Below are positions 1 through 8,800 of a stretch of DNA of 64,000 nucleotides, one piece after another (the stretch's first letter is position 1; each line of letters starts with the position of its first letter). The stretch spans positions 51,357 through 115,356 of the forward strand of contig CAYVQE010000004.1 of the NCBI GenBank assembly GCA_964454005.1, read 5' to 3'. Position numbers and translations under genes: made by a program. This stretch comes from CAYVQE01 sp964454005. GTDB taxonomy: Bacteria > Myxococcota > B64-G9. Under the pieces are notes generated by a model. It saw nothing but the letters and a program-made list of their open reading frames with translations. It searched no databases and had not been told where the DNA came from.

Positions 1-1142
1 ACATGGACGAGTACGGGCCGGTCTTCTACGGCCTGTCGCTCAACGAGGCCACCGCCGACTACTTCTCCTGCGCCGCGCTCGGGGATCCCTCGCTGGGCGA
101 GTACTTCGCCTCGCTTCTGCCGGCCCACTTCCCGGACGGCCACCTGCGCAACGTGGACAACGAGCTGACCTGCCCCGAGGGGCTGTACGGCGAGGGCCAC
201 GATGACGGCATGGTCTGGAGCGGCTTCGCCTGGGCGGTGCGCGAGCGCTACGGCGCCGAGGCGATCGACCCGCTGTACCTGGACGTGATCAGCCACTTTC
301 CGCAGGAGCCCGACTTCCCCACCGCCACCGCGGTCTACATCGAGCGCGCCGGCGAGGTACTCACAGCCGCCCAGGTGGCCGAGATCGAGGCCATGGCCGC
401 CGAGCGCGGCATCGACGATTGCACCCGCTTCATCCCCATCCGCCGCGAGGCCCACACCGGCTTCGTCTACGGCAAGCAGATTCTGGGCCAGTACGCCAAC
501 ATGCTCGAGTTCGTGCCGGCCGAGCTGCACTACACCCTGGAGCTACCCGCCAACGCCGTCAGCCTCGAGCTGCAGCTCAGCAGCCCGGGCCTGATGGGCG
601 GCGACGTGGTGCTGCTGGTGCGCGTCGACCAGCCGGTGGAGCACAGCTTCAGCTACATGGGCGGGTTGAGCTCGACCTACGACTTCATGCTGGAGGAGTT
701 CGGCCTGATCGAGCTCGACGATCCCGAAATCCCGTTCGAGCCCGGCCACACCTACTACTTCCACCCGGTCAACCGCGGCCAGGGCAACACCGAGTACAGC
801 CTGCGCGGCAACGTGGCCACTGCCGAGCCGGACGGAGGCACCGAGCCGGACGGCGGGGTGGAGCCCGACGGCGGCACCGACCCGGATGGCGGGGTGGACC
901 CGGACGGCGGCGGCGATTGCCCCGATGGCCAGCAGTCGGTCATCTGGGACGGCGAGACCGTTTGCGCGCCGGTGTGCAAGGGAGGCTACGAGCTGGCCCG
1001 CGACGGCGACGGCTGGACCTGCGACAAGTCCACAGACGGCTGCGGCTGCGCCACCGAGGGCCGCGCCGGGGCCGGGCTGCTGCTCGGCCTGCTGGGCCTG
1101 GGGCTGGTGATGCGGCGCCGGCGGCGCGCGGTCAGATCGTGA
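1..1142 (+). CDS. secreted zinc metallopeptidase-like protein, C-terminal part, MYXO-CTERM tail
   Basis: The gene runs in from the left edge, so its N-terminus and any HExxH motif are missing. The visible part opens with a GLSLNEATADYF stretch. This resembles the NExxSD third-zinc-ligand motif of thermolysin-like (M4/M36) peptidases and is followed by a His-containing GHDDGMVWSGFAW segment, as in those families. Next comes a beta-rich region like a bacterial pre-peptidase C-terminal domain (about residues 155-275 of the visible frame). After it lie five Pro-Asp-Gly-Gly repeats and a Cys-rich link. The end is DGCGC, a hydrophobic Leu/Gly helix and an Arg cluster, the classic MYXO-CTERM surface-sorting signal. 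The stop overlaps the convergent response-regulator gene by 11 bp. Peptidase assignment is an inference; surface anchoring is well supported. Confidence 0.7.
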   Translation, partial: MDEYGPVFYGLSLNEATADYFSCAALGDPSLGEYFASLLPAHFPDGHLRNVDNELTCPEGLYGEGHDDGMVWSGFAWAVRERYGAEAIDPLYLDVISHFPQEPDFPTATAVYIERAGEVLTAAQVAEIEAMAAERGIDDCTRFIPIRREAHTGFVYGKQILGQYANMLEFVPAELHYTLELPANAVSLELQLSSPGLMGGDVVLLVRVDQPVEHSFSYMGGLSSTYDFMLEEFGLIELDDPEIPFEPGHTYYFHPVNRGQGNTEYSLRGNVATAEPDGGTEPDGGVEPDGGTDPDGGVDPDGGGDCPDGQQSVIWDGETVCAPVCKGGYELARDGDGWTCDKSTDGCGCATEGRAGAGLLLGLLGLGLVMRRRRRAVRS

Positions 1143-1788
1143 TGTAGCCCTTGCGCAGGGCGATGGTGACCGCCTCGGCGCGGGAGTTGGTGCCGAGCTT
1201 GCGGTAGATGTGGCCGAGGTGGGTGCGCACGGTGCGCCGTTCGAGTTCGAGCACGTCGCCGGTCTCGCTGTTGGTCAGGCCGCGGGCCACCATCTGCAGG
1301 ATGTCGCGCTCGACGGGCTCGAGCAGCTCCGGCTCGGCCGGCTCGGCCTGCGACTGCACGCTCTGGAAGTAGTTCCAGAAGCGCCGGGCCAGCCGGGGCT
1401 CGATCACGGTGCCGCCGTCGAGCACGTCGCGGATGGCACCGCGCAGCTTGTCCATGGCCAATCGCTTGACCAGGTAGCCGCCGGCGCCGGCCTGGATGGC
1501 CTGGTAGACCTTCACCTCGTCCTCGAACGACGTCAGGATCAGCACCTCGACATCGCTCAGCTCGGCCTTGACGCGCTTGGTGACCTCGAGCCCGTCGATG
1601 CCGGGCAGTTCCAGGTCCAGCAGCACCAGCTGGGGCCGCAGGGCCGCCACCGTCTCGACCGCCGCCTCGCCGGACATGGCGCTGCCGACCACCTGCAGCT
1701 CTTCGTAGGAGCCGAGCAGGCGCACCAGCGTCTTCATCATGCGCGGATCGTCCTCGACGACCACCAGCTCTATGGGCCCACCGCTCAT
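1132..1788 (-). CDS. NarL/FixJ-type response regulator
   Basis: This 218-residue two-domain regulator has a receiver domain (about residues 6-120) with the acidic pair D13/D14, phospho-acceptor D58 in LLDLELPG, T86 and K108. A LuxR-type helix-turn-helix follows (about 152-215, with ERRTVRTHLGHIYRKLGTNS). It should bind DNA as a phosphorylation-controlled dimer. Its ATG overlaps the stop of the upstream pseudokinase gene (ATGA), so the two are translationally coupled and probably act together. No histidine kinase is adjacent. The family assignment is firm; the target genes are unknown. Confidence 0.9.
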   Translation of the reverse strand: MSGGPIELVVVEDDPRMMKTLVRLLGSYEELQVVGSAMSGEAAVETVAALRPQLVLLDLELPGIDGLEVTKRVKAELSDVEVLILTSFEDEVKVYQAIQAGAGGYLVKRLAMDKLRGAIRDVLDGGTVIEPRLARRFWNYFQSVQSQAEPAEPELLEPVERDILQMVARGLTNSETGDVLELERRTVRTHLGHIYRKLGTNSRAEAVTIALRKGYITI

Positions 1789-3899
1789 CGCCGCTTCCGC
1801 CGCCGTTTGACCCGCTGCCGGCGGCGCCGTTTGCCTCGCTTGCGCCGGCGGCGCTCGACGCGGGCCGGTTTCGAGCCGGCCGGGGCCACCGGCTCGACGG
1901 TGATGGTCGGCTCGGCCGCCTCCCCGGCCACCGCCTCCGCCGCCGGCTTCGGATCCGCGGCCGGCCCCGCAGCACCGGCACCAGGGGGCACCACCAGCCG
2001 CAGCTTCTCATGCTCCCCGGCGCGGATCTCGATCACCTCGTCCAACAGCGGCCGGCCGGCCAGGTCCTCGATGATCACCCGGTGGCGCCCGGCCCGGATG
2101 ACCTTGCGCTCGATCGAGTTCCGCCCGGGCACCTGCTCCCCATCCAGGGTGATCTGCACCGGCCGATCGACCTCGACCGACAGAAAGCCGATCAGCGAGG
2201 ATGGCCCGGCCGGCGGGCCGGTCGGGCCCACCTCGGGCTCGCCCGAAAGCAGCCCGCCGGCCATCAGCAGCAGCGACAGCACCACCAGCGCCAGCAGCCC
2301 GGCGGTGATCATAAACGCCGGCTGCTTCCAGGGCGGCCGCTTGGCGGGTACGCTGGCCGCCGGCAAATCCGGCCGGGTCCCGGCAGCTTCCGCAGCGGCC
2401 GGTCCCGCCTCCGGCTCGCCGGCCGGCTTCGCCCGCGACGGGCCGGCCGGTTCGGCGACGCTCGCTTCGGCCGCACCCGCCGCCGGTGGCGGACCGCCGC
2501 CGTGCACCGCCGCCATCGGCATTACCGCGGTGTCGCCGGCTTGTTCCAGCTCATCGTCCGCTTCGCCGGTGTCCAGCTCAGCCGGTGCAGCCGGCGCGGC
2601 GGCCGGCGTGTCCTCTTCGCCGGCCGGCCAGGAATCGTCCACCAACCCGGCCACCGCCGCCACCTGCCCGGCCCCGTCGTCCTCGATCGGCTCGGCCTTT
2701 TCGGGAATGCCCCAATCTCCCGCCTTCGCCAAGGCTTCGGCGGGCAGGCCCGCCTCGGGCGCCGGTGGTGAATAGGCCGCCTCGGCTGTAGCCCCGGGCG
2801 CCGGTGGTGAATAGGCCGCCTCGGCTGTAGCCCCGGGCGCCGGTGGTGAATAGGCCGCCTCGGCTGTAGCCCCGGACGCCGGTGGCGAATCGGCCGCGGG
2901 GGCCACTTCTTCTCCGGAGGCCTGGGCGGGCCTGCCCGCCGAAGCCTTGGCGAAGGCGGGCTCGATTTCCAGGGCGCCGCCGCGGGCCGGGCGCTGCAGA
3001 GTGCCGGGCATGCCGGCCACCTTGGCCTCGTTGGGGAACAGGTTGGTGATGAACTCGGCCACGCCGGCGCGCGTCTCCTGCGGCCGGTCGACCAGGGAGC
3101 GGCGCAGCTGATCCATGGCATTGCCCAGCGCCGTTCCATCGGCGTGGCGCTGCCGGGGCGCGACCGCCAGCGCCTTGACGAACACCGCGTCGCAGGCGTA
3201 GGGCAGCGAGCGGTTGACCTTGGACGGCGGGCGCACCGCCTGGTGGCGGGTGGACACGCCCCGCTGCTGCCCGCCCAGGGGCGGCTGGCCGGTCAGCAGC
3301 TGGTAGATCAACGCGGCCACCGCGAACACGTCGCCGGCCGCTTCCGGACCGCGGCCCTGGACCACCTCGGGGGCCAGCTGCTCGGCCCGCCCGCGGCGGG
3401 CCAGCCGCCGCAGTTCGCGCTCGCGCATCAGGACCGCTTCGAGCCCGACCGCGTCCAGCCGGCAGACCCCTTCCGGGTCGATCAGGGCCGCCCGCGGCCC
3501 CAGGCCGCCGTGGGCGTGGCCGGCGGTGTGCAGAGCGGCCAGGCCGGCCACCAGGTCGACGCCCACCTGCAGCGTGCGCGGCGGGGTGATGCGCACCTCG
3601 CGCGAGGCCAGCCTGGCGAACACCGTCGCCAGATCGAAGCCCTCGGTCCGCGCGCTCAGCCACCACAGGCTGCCGTCGGCCCGGTACAGCCCGAGCGGCG
3701 GCAACAGGTGGGGGTGCTGGACCGCGGCCGCGGCGGCGAAGGCCCGGCGCAGCTTCTCGGGCATGTCGGCCACGGCGCCGGCCTGGCGCTTGAGGCGCCG
3801 GGCGGACACCAGCCGGGGGCCGGTCGGCGTCCGCAACCGGGCCACGTGCAGCTCGTACAGGTTCTCGTCCGCCAGCTTCTCGATCAGCTCGAGCTGCAA
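1785..3899 (-). CDS. membrane-anchored Ser/Thr pseudokinase with PEGA-like domain and basic tail
   Basis: The 704-residue protein starts at a TTG preceded by GGGAGG. Residues 1-290 follow the eukaryotic-type protein kinase fold: an APE motif at 176-178, then a GDVFAVAALIYQLLTG helix. The catalytic positions are lost. The HRD Asp is Gly (H130-G-G), DFG reads A150-V-G, and the VAIK Lys is Arg. It is therefore probably a pseudokinase that binds partners rather than phosphorylating them. A long Pro/Ala/Glu linker (about 300-525) carries 13-residue repeats. One membrane helix lies at about 527-550. A PEGA-like beta domain follows (567-640), then a tail of about 28 mostly Arg/Lys residues. It sits between a zinc-ribbon gene and a coupled response regulator. 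Confidence 0.8.
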   Translation of the reverse strand: MQLELIEKLADENLYELHVARLRTPTGPRLVSARRLKRQAGAVADMPEKLRRAFAAAAAVQHPHLLPPLGLYRADGSLWWLSARTEGFDLATVFARLASREVRITPPRTLQVGVDLVAGLAALHTAGHAHGGLGPRAALIDPEGVCRLDAVGLEAVLMRERELRRLARRGRAEQLAPEVVQGRGPEAAGDVFAVAALIYQLLTGQPPLGGQQRGVSTRHQAVRPPSKVNRSLPYACDAVFVKALAVAPRQRHADGTALGNAMDQLRRSLVDRPQETRAGVAEFITNLFPNEAKVAGMPGTLQRPARGGALEIEPAFAKASAGRPAQASGEEVAPAADSPPASGATAEAAYSPPAPGATAEAAYSPPAPGATAEAAYSPPAPEAGLPAEALAKAGDWGIPEKAEPIEDDGAGQVAAVAGLVDDSWPAGEEDTPAAAPAAPAELDTGEADDELEQAGDTAVMPMAAVHGGGPPPAAGAAEASVAEPAGPSRAKPAGEPEAGPAAAEAAGTRPDLPAASVPAKRPPWKQPAFMITAGLLALVVLSLLLMAGGLLSGEPEVGPTGPPAGPSSLIGFLSVEVDRPVQITLDGEQVPGRNSIERKVIRAGRHRVIIEDLAGRPLLDEVIEIRAGEHEKLRLVVPPGAGAAGPAADPKPAAEAVAGEAAEPTITVEPVAPAGSKPARVERRRRKRGKRRRRQRVKRRRKRR
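2720..2754. repeat. 35-bp inverted repeat, left copy
   Basis: This 35-bp segment is repeated exactly, in inverted orientation, at 2925-2959. Each copy contains two small hairpins: GGCGGG/CCCGCC around a 4-nt loop, and CCTT/AAGG around GGCG. The copy is read through in the pseudokinase frame and adds an in-frame Ala/Lys-rich insert. I recall similar sequence (translating as FAKASAG or RQGFGGQ) as a dispersed palindrome in many environmental bacterial genomes; that link is from memory. Confidence 0.9.
2761..2899. repeat. 39-bp in-frame tandem repeat
   Basis: Three near-identical 39-bp units begin at 2761, 2800 and 2839, with a degenerate fourth at 2878. Each encodes 13 residues of the type AYSPPAPGATAEA in the pseudokinase linker. 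The unit length is a multiple of three, so copy-number change would lengthen or shorten the linker without breaking the frame. Confidence 0.92.
2925..2959. repeat. 35-bp inverted repeat, right copy
   Basis: Exact reverse complement of 2720-2754. The two copies bracket the 39-bp tandem array, with about 170 bp between them. Both lie inside the pseudokinase coding frame and keep it open. Confidence 0.9.
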
Positions 3900-3936
3900 A
3901 TCGCGCCTCCCGAACCTGGATGATGGCCGACCGGGC

Positions 3937-4287
3937 TCATCCCGACCGCTCGCGGCGGGCCACCGCCAGCAGCACCGAGCAGTGGGGGCAGCGCTCGGCC
4001 GCGGGGTCGGGGATCACCAGCCGGCAGGCCGGGCAACGCGGCCCCTCCCGCTCGACGCGGCGGCGCCGGCTCTCGCGCTGCTCGGCCTTGCGCCGCTCGA
4101 GATGCCGCTTGACCAGCCGCCGCTCGGCCGGCAGCAGGCGGCCGCGCAAGGCGACCGCCAACAGCACGTCGACCAGCTGCTCGAGCTGGCCGAGCCGATC
4201 CGGTTCTTCGCCGGGGGCCGTGTTGCGCTCCGACGCCTGTCCCGCTTCGCCATCCAAGTCCGCACCCGTTCGTCTGGCCGGCTCCAC
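3937..4287 (-). CDS. small zinc-ribbon protein
   Basis: A short frame of about 116 residues lies 37 bp upstream of the pseudokinase on the same strand. Its C-terminus has a CPACRLVIPDPAAERCPHC knuckle, two CxxC pairs typical of a structural zinc ribbon. The middle is an Arg/Glu-rich helix (RRLVKRHLERRKAEQRE). The frame stays open far upstream only as a shadow of the opposite gene. I therefore chose the GTG at 4287, which has AGGG 9 nt upstream; this start is uncertain. No enzyme domain is visible. Its position suggests it belongs to the pseudokinase/response-regulator operon. Confidence 0.5.
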   Translation of the reverse strand: MEPARRTGADLDGEAGQASERNTAPGEEPDRLGQLEQLVDVLLAVALRGRLLPAERRLVKRHLERRKAEQRESRRRRVEREGPRCPACRLVIPDPAAERCPHCSVLLAVARRERSG

Positions 4288-4413
4288 GCGCGGCCGCCCT
4301 GCTTTGCGGCGGCCGAGATGCCTCGATCCGCGATGGAAATCAGGTTGCCACAGAACGATACGGCTCGCAACAGCGTGCACCGGGCCGATGGGCGGCTGAA
4401 GCCGGCCGAGAGT

Positions 4414-4442
4414 TTGAAACCCTTGTCGCCCTGGGGTATACA
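4414..4442 (+). promoter_or_regulatory. sigma-70-type promoter of the OmpA-like gene
   Basis: A -35 TTGAAA (4414-4419) and a -10 TATACA (4437-4442) are separated by 17 bp. They lie about 30 bp before the ATG at 4474. The A/T-rich hexamers stand out strongly in this GC-rich DNA. Confidence 0.7.
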
Positions 4443-4473
4443 GGAGCGAGTGGTGCAATTTGGATGAGGGACG

Positions 4474-5826
4474 ATGGCGGGAGCGAGGTCGATTGCGGCG
4501 CTGGGCTTGCTGACCCTGCTGTGGCTGGGCACGGCCGTTGCCGATGCGCCCAAGGTCCAGGTCATCGAGGAGGTCGAGAAGGGCCTGGCAGTCGGCGGCC
4601 AGCTGGGGTTGTGCTACGACTTCAACGCTCCGGTCGACAGCCTCAATCCGGGGCTGCTGGCCGGTTTGGAGATCGGCTACGACATCACCTGGATCCTGCG
4701 GGCCAAGATCGGCTTCACCGATCACATCTACTCCGCCCGCTCGGCCAACGACCGGGGCGATCCGGTGGACATGGACTTCGAACAGCGGCTGGTCTGGGGC
4801 GGGGCATCGCTGGCGTTGCTGGCCACCGAGCGCTTCTACCTCTACGCCCAGGCCGGGCTCGGCTATCTGTTCACCGCCCCCAAGCGGGTCGACGGGGTGG
4901 CCGCGGCCGGCGACGATGACCTGGCCATCCTGGCCGGCGGCGGGCTGGAGTACTACACCTGGCTGCGTCACTTCTCCTTCGGGATCGAGGCCAACGTCAT
5001 GGTGCTGCCCATGCGCGGCGACGTGGCGCTGAGCATCTATCCGGTGGTGCGCTACACCTTCGGCCTCGGCGGGGTGAAGGTGATCCGACCGCCGGCCGAC
5101 CGGGACGAGGACGGGGTGCCGGACGAGAAGGACGAATGCCCGGACACCTGGGGCCCGGAGTCGAATGACGGTTGCCCCGAGCCGGACCAGGACGGCGACG
5201 GCCTGGTCGATCGGGAGGACCACTGCCCGCAGGAGCCCGGCCCGGTCTCCAACAACGGTTGCCCCGAAGCCCGCGACAGCGACGGCGACGGCCTGCGCGA
5301 CCGCATCGATCGCTGCCCGCAGGAGCCCGGGCCGGCCGCCAACGAGGGCTGCCCGGAAGAGGACAGCGACGACGACGGCATCCCCGACCGGGTGGACCTG
5401 TGCCCGACCAAGCGCGGGCCGAAGAAGTACGACGGCTGTCCCAAGAAATCCGACATCAAGATCCGGGTCAAGCGCCAGGCGATCGAGCTGCGCGAGAAGA
5501 TCCACTTCGAGACCAACCGGGCCAAGGTCAAGCCCAAGTCCTATTCGGTGCTGGATCAGGTCGCCGCCACGCTGCAGCAGTATCCCGAGATCACCAAGAT
5601 GGAGATCCAGGGCCACACCGACTCGCGGGGCACCGATGCCTACAACCTGCGCCTGAGCCAGCGGCGGGCCCAGGCGGTGGTCGACTACCTGCGCGCCAAA
5701 CGGATCTCGCCCGACCGGCTGGTGGCCCGCGGTTACGGCGAGGAGCGGCCGATCGCCCCCAACGACACCAGAGAGGGCCGGGCGCTCAACCGCCGCGTCG
5801 AGATGATCATCCTGGAGCGCGAGTAA
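4474..5826 (+). CDS. OmpA-family outer membrane protein with thrombospondin type 3 repeats
   Basis: A 450-residue envelope protein. Residues 1-22 are a signal peptide (cut near AVA-DA). Residues 25-205 form a predicted beta-barrel like other OmpA-type porins. Residues about 206-320 hold repeated DxDxDG(V/L)xDxxDxCP units, the calcium-binding thrombospondin type 3 signature, spaced as a rigid stalk. Residues about 334-450 are an OmpA C-terminal peptidoglycan-binding domain with GHTDSRGTDAYNLRLSQRRA and NRRVEM. The GAGG ribosome site sits just before the ATG. It should link the outer membrane to the cell wall. This architecture is common in myxobacteria. Confidence 0.92.
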   Translation: MAGARSIAALGLLTLLWLGTAVADAPKVQVIEEVEKGLAVGGQLGLCYDFNAPVDSLNPGLLAGLEIGYDITWILRAKIGFTDHIYSARSANDRGDPVDMDFEQRLVWGGASLALLATERFYLYAQAGLGYLFTAPKRVDGVAAAGDDDLAILAGGGLEYYTWLRHFSFGIEANVMVLPMRGDVALSIYPVVRYTFGLGGVKVIRPPADRDEDGVPDEKDECPDTWGPESNDGCPEPDQDGDGLVDREDHCPQEPGPVSNNGCPEARDSDGDGLRDRIDRCPQEPGPAANEGCPEEDSDDDGIPDRVDLCPTKRGPKKYDGCPKKSDIKIRVKRQAIELREKIHFETNRAKVKPKSYSVLDQVAATLQQYPEITKMEIQGHTDSRGTDAYNLRLSQRRAQAVVDYLRAKRISPDRLVARGYGEERPIAPNDTREGRALNRRVEMIILERE

Positions 5827-5841
5827 GCCGCATCGATTCGA

Positions 5842-8800
5842 CTAGCCCCCGACGGCCAGCCCCAGCTCCTGGCGCAGCTTGAAGTAGGGCTCGGAGAAGG
5901 CGAAGCGGAACAGGGCCAGCATGTCCTCGTCGCCGGCCAGCAGCGAGGCCCGGTCGGGCACGAACGCCAGCTCGCGCCCGCCAGCGGCCGCCGAGAAGCG
6001 GGTCAGCACCGATAGACCGGCGTTGAGATCGCCGCAAGCCAACAACCCCGCGCGGGCCGCCGTCCGCGCAACGCCGACCAGCCAGCTATCCGTGTCGTGG
6101 GCCCGCGGCTCCAATGCGAACTGGCGCACCAGAGGCTGGATCTGCTGCAGCACCGCATCGGGGGTCACCCGGCGCATGGCCTCCACGTACTGTTCGGCCG
6201 TCGGCGGCAGCGCGGCCACCGGGGCGGCGTCCACCTCGACCAGCCGCGAGATGACCGCCAACAGCTGCAGCAGCTCGTTGCGGTTGAACTTGGCCGGCAG
6301 TACGCACCCCATGGCCACCCGCACCACCTCACGGGTGATGAAGAACTGCAGCTCGGCCGGCGCGCTGCGCTCGAGCACGGCGCTCGATATGATCAGCGTC
6401 GGCCGTTGGCCGCTTTCGAGCCAGGACTGGTAGACGTTCTCGCGGGCGATCAACAGCGACAGCGGCCGGCCGGCCACCAGGCGCCGGGCCTGCTCGACGT
6501 TGCGGTGCAACCGGGGATTCTCCTCGGGCTCCACCACCCCGCCCATGAGCTGGAACCGGTTCAGATTCGGCGGAAACAGCTGCTCGATGAAGGGCGCCAG
6601 CCCGGCCATGATGCGCTGCAGCAGGCAATCGGCCCGCGGATGCAGCACCACATCATCCCAGCTGCCGTCGGACAGGGCCCGCAGGGGTTCGCGCGGGGCG
6701 CCCACGTAGCCCAGGTAGCGCCGCGCCTCGGCGTTCGCCGGCTGCAGGAAGCGCAACCCGGCGTAGTAGCAAGCGGTCCGATCCACCTCGCCCCGGGCGG
6801 CCTCCAGCCGGGCCAGGAAACGGAATGCCTCGGCGTCGCCCGGGTCCATGCCGAGCAGCTCGCGGAAGACCTCGATCGCCTCGCGGTAGGTGTCGAAGTT
6901 GCTGGCGTACAGGTGTCCCAGCCGCCGCAGCAGCTCCGGATCCCGCGGATGCAGCTCGAGCGCCCGGCGAACCGCCGCGGCGGCCCGCGTCACGTCGCCC
7001 AGCTCCTCCTGGTAGACACGGGCCAGTTCCAGGTAGCCCTCCATGGCGTCTTCCGGGTCCAACCCCTGCTGCAGGCGGTGCTCCAGCGCCTGGCCGGCCA
7101 GGGAGGCGTAACGCGCCCAGCGTTCCAGCTGGCGGGCCAGATCGGCGCCCTCCTCGATCAGCTCCAGGTCGGCCCGACCGGACTCCAGCACCGCCAGCAG
7201 GTGCCCCAGTGCTTCCTCCCGATCGCCGCCCGCCCGCAACAGGGCGCGGCCCAACTCGCGGTGGATCCCGATCGCGGTCTCGGGATCCGGATCGGCCGCC
7301 AGCAGCCGCGGGCCGATCTGCACCAGGGTCTCCCAGTCCTCGCCGGCGACGGCGGCGTCCCAGAGCTTTCGGGCCGCCCCGCTGCGCTCGCGGTCGATCT
7401 CCAGGGCACGCCGGTAGGCCCGCTCGGCGCGGCCGGGCGCCTGCAAGCGGTCGCGGTACAGATCGCCCAGCGCCTCGAGATCAGCGGCCAGCTGCGGTGA
7501 ATCGGGCTCCAGCGCGAGCCGGCGCTCGGCCATCTCGGCGGCGGCGCTCCAGTCGAGGCGGTTGGTGTGGTAGGCGTACAGGGCCCGCAGCGCAGCGCGG
7601 TGCTCGGGCTCGCTCTCCAGCACAAGGCGCCACAGGGCCGCCGCCGGCTCGAAGCGCAGCAGGCGCTGGTTGGCCTCGGCCAGCCGGCCCTGCAACGCCA
7701 GGGCCATGTCCTCGAAACCTGACTCCGGCAATGCATCGAGCAGGGCCTGGCCGGCCTCGATCAGCTCTTCCCAGCGCTCCGAGCGCTGCAGCAGCGCCAC
7801 CAGGTTCTGGCGCGCCGGCAGGAAGCTCGGGTTGGCCGCCACCGCCCGGCGGTAGTGCTCCACGGCCTCGGTGTCGCGCTGTTGGCTCTCGCGGATCTCG
7901 CCCAGCCGAAAAGCCGCCAAAAACCGGCTGCCGCTCGACACCCGATCACCGAGCCGCTCGTAGAGATCGCCGGCCGCATCGAACTCCCGCTGGGCGTAGC
8001 GGATGCCGGCCAGCTGCTCCAGCGAGCCGGCGTGATCGGGATCCAGCGCCAGACAGGCCTCCAGGTGCTCGGTCGCCGCCTGCTGGTCATCCAGCCGCTC
8101 CAGATAGATCTGCCCGATCTCGGCGTGCAGGGCGAGCACGCGCTGTTCGTCCGTCTCCAACTCGATCCGGCGCTGCAGCGCCTCGATCAGCCCGTCCCAT
8201 CGTTGTTGCTGGCCCAGCAACAGCAGCAGCGCGTCGACCAGCTCGGGATTGTCCCGGTCGTGCTCCAGGGCTTCGCGCAAAGCCGCGATGGCCGCATCCA
8301 CCTCACCGGCCCGTTCGAGCTGGCGCGCGGCCGTGCGCAGCAACGCCGTTCGACCGCTGCCGGCCGCCGGGCCGCGGGCCCAGCGCAGGTAGAACGCGGC
8401 CCGCTCGGCGCTGTCGGCCTCCTCGGCCATCAACTGCTCGATCCGTTCGTAGGCCTGGCGGTAGGCCGGGTCCAACTCGAGCGCCCGCTCGAAGGCCGGG
8501 CGCGCCAACTCGGGCTGTTGGCGGGCGAGCTGGATGTCGCCCAGCCGCAGCGCCAGCCCCGGAAGCGCCTCTTGCTCGGCCAGCTCCAGCAGCCGTTCGG
8601 TGACCTCGGCCGCCCGATCCCAGAGCTCTTCTTTCCAGTACAGCTCCGACAGCTCGCTCAACAGCGCCGGGTCGTCCGGCGCCAGCTCGAGCGCCGCGTC
8701 CAGGCTGCGCCGGCCGGCCGGCTCGTCCTTGAGCTGATCGAGCTGGACGCGGGCCAGATCCTTGGCGACCTGCAAGCGGTGGGGCCCGTCGATGGCCAGC

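Noticed and set aside
2761..2899. CRISPR-like direct repeats
   Set aside because: Units abut with no spacers and stay in the coding frame, so they are a tandem repeat in a linker.
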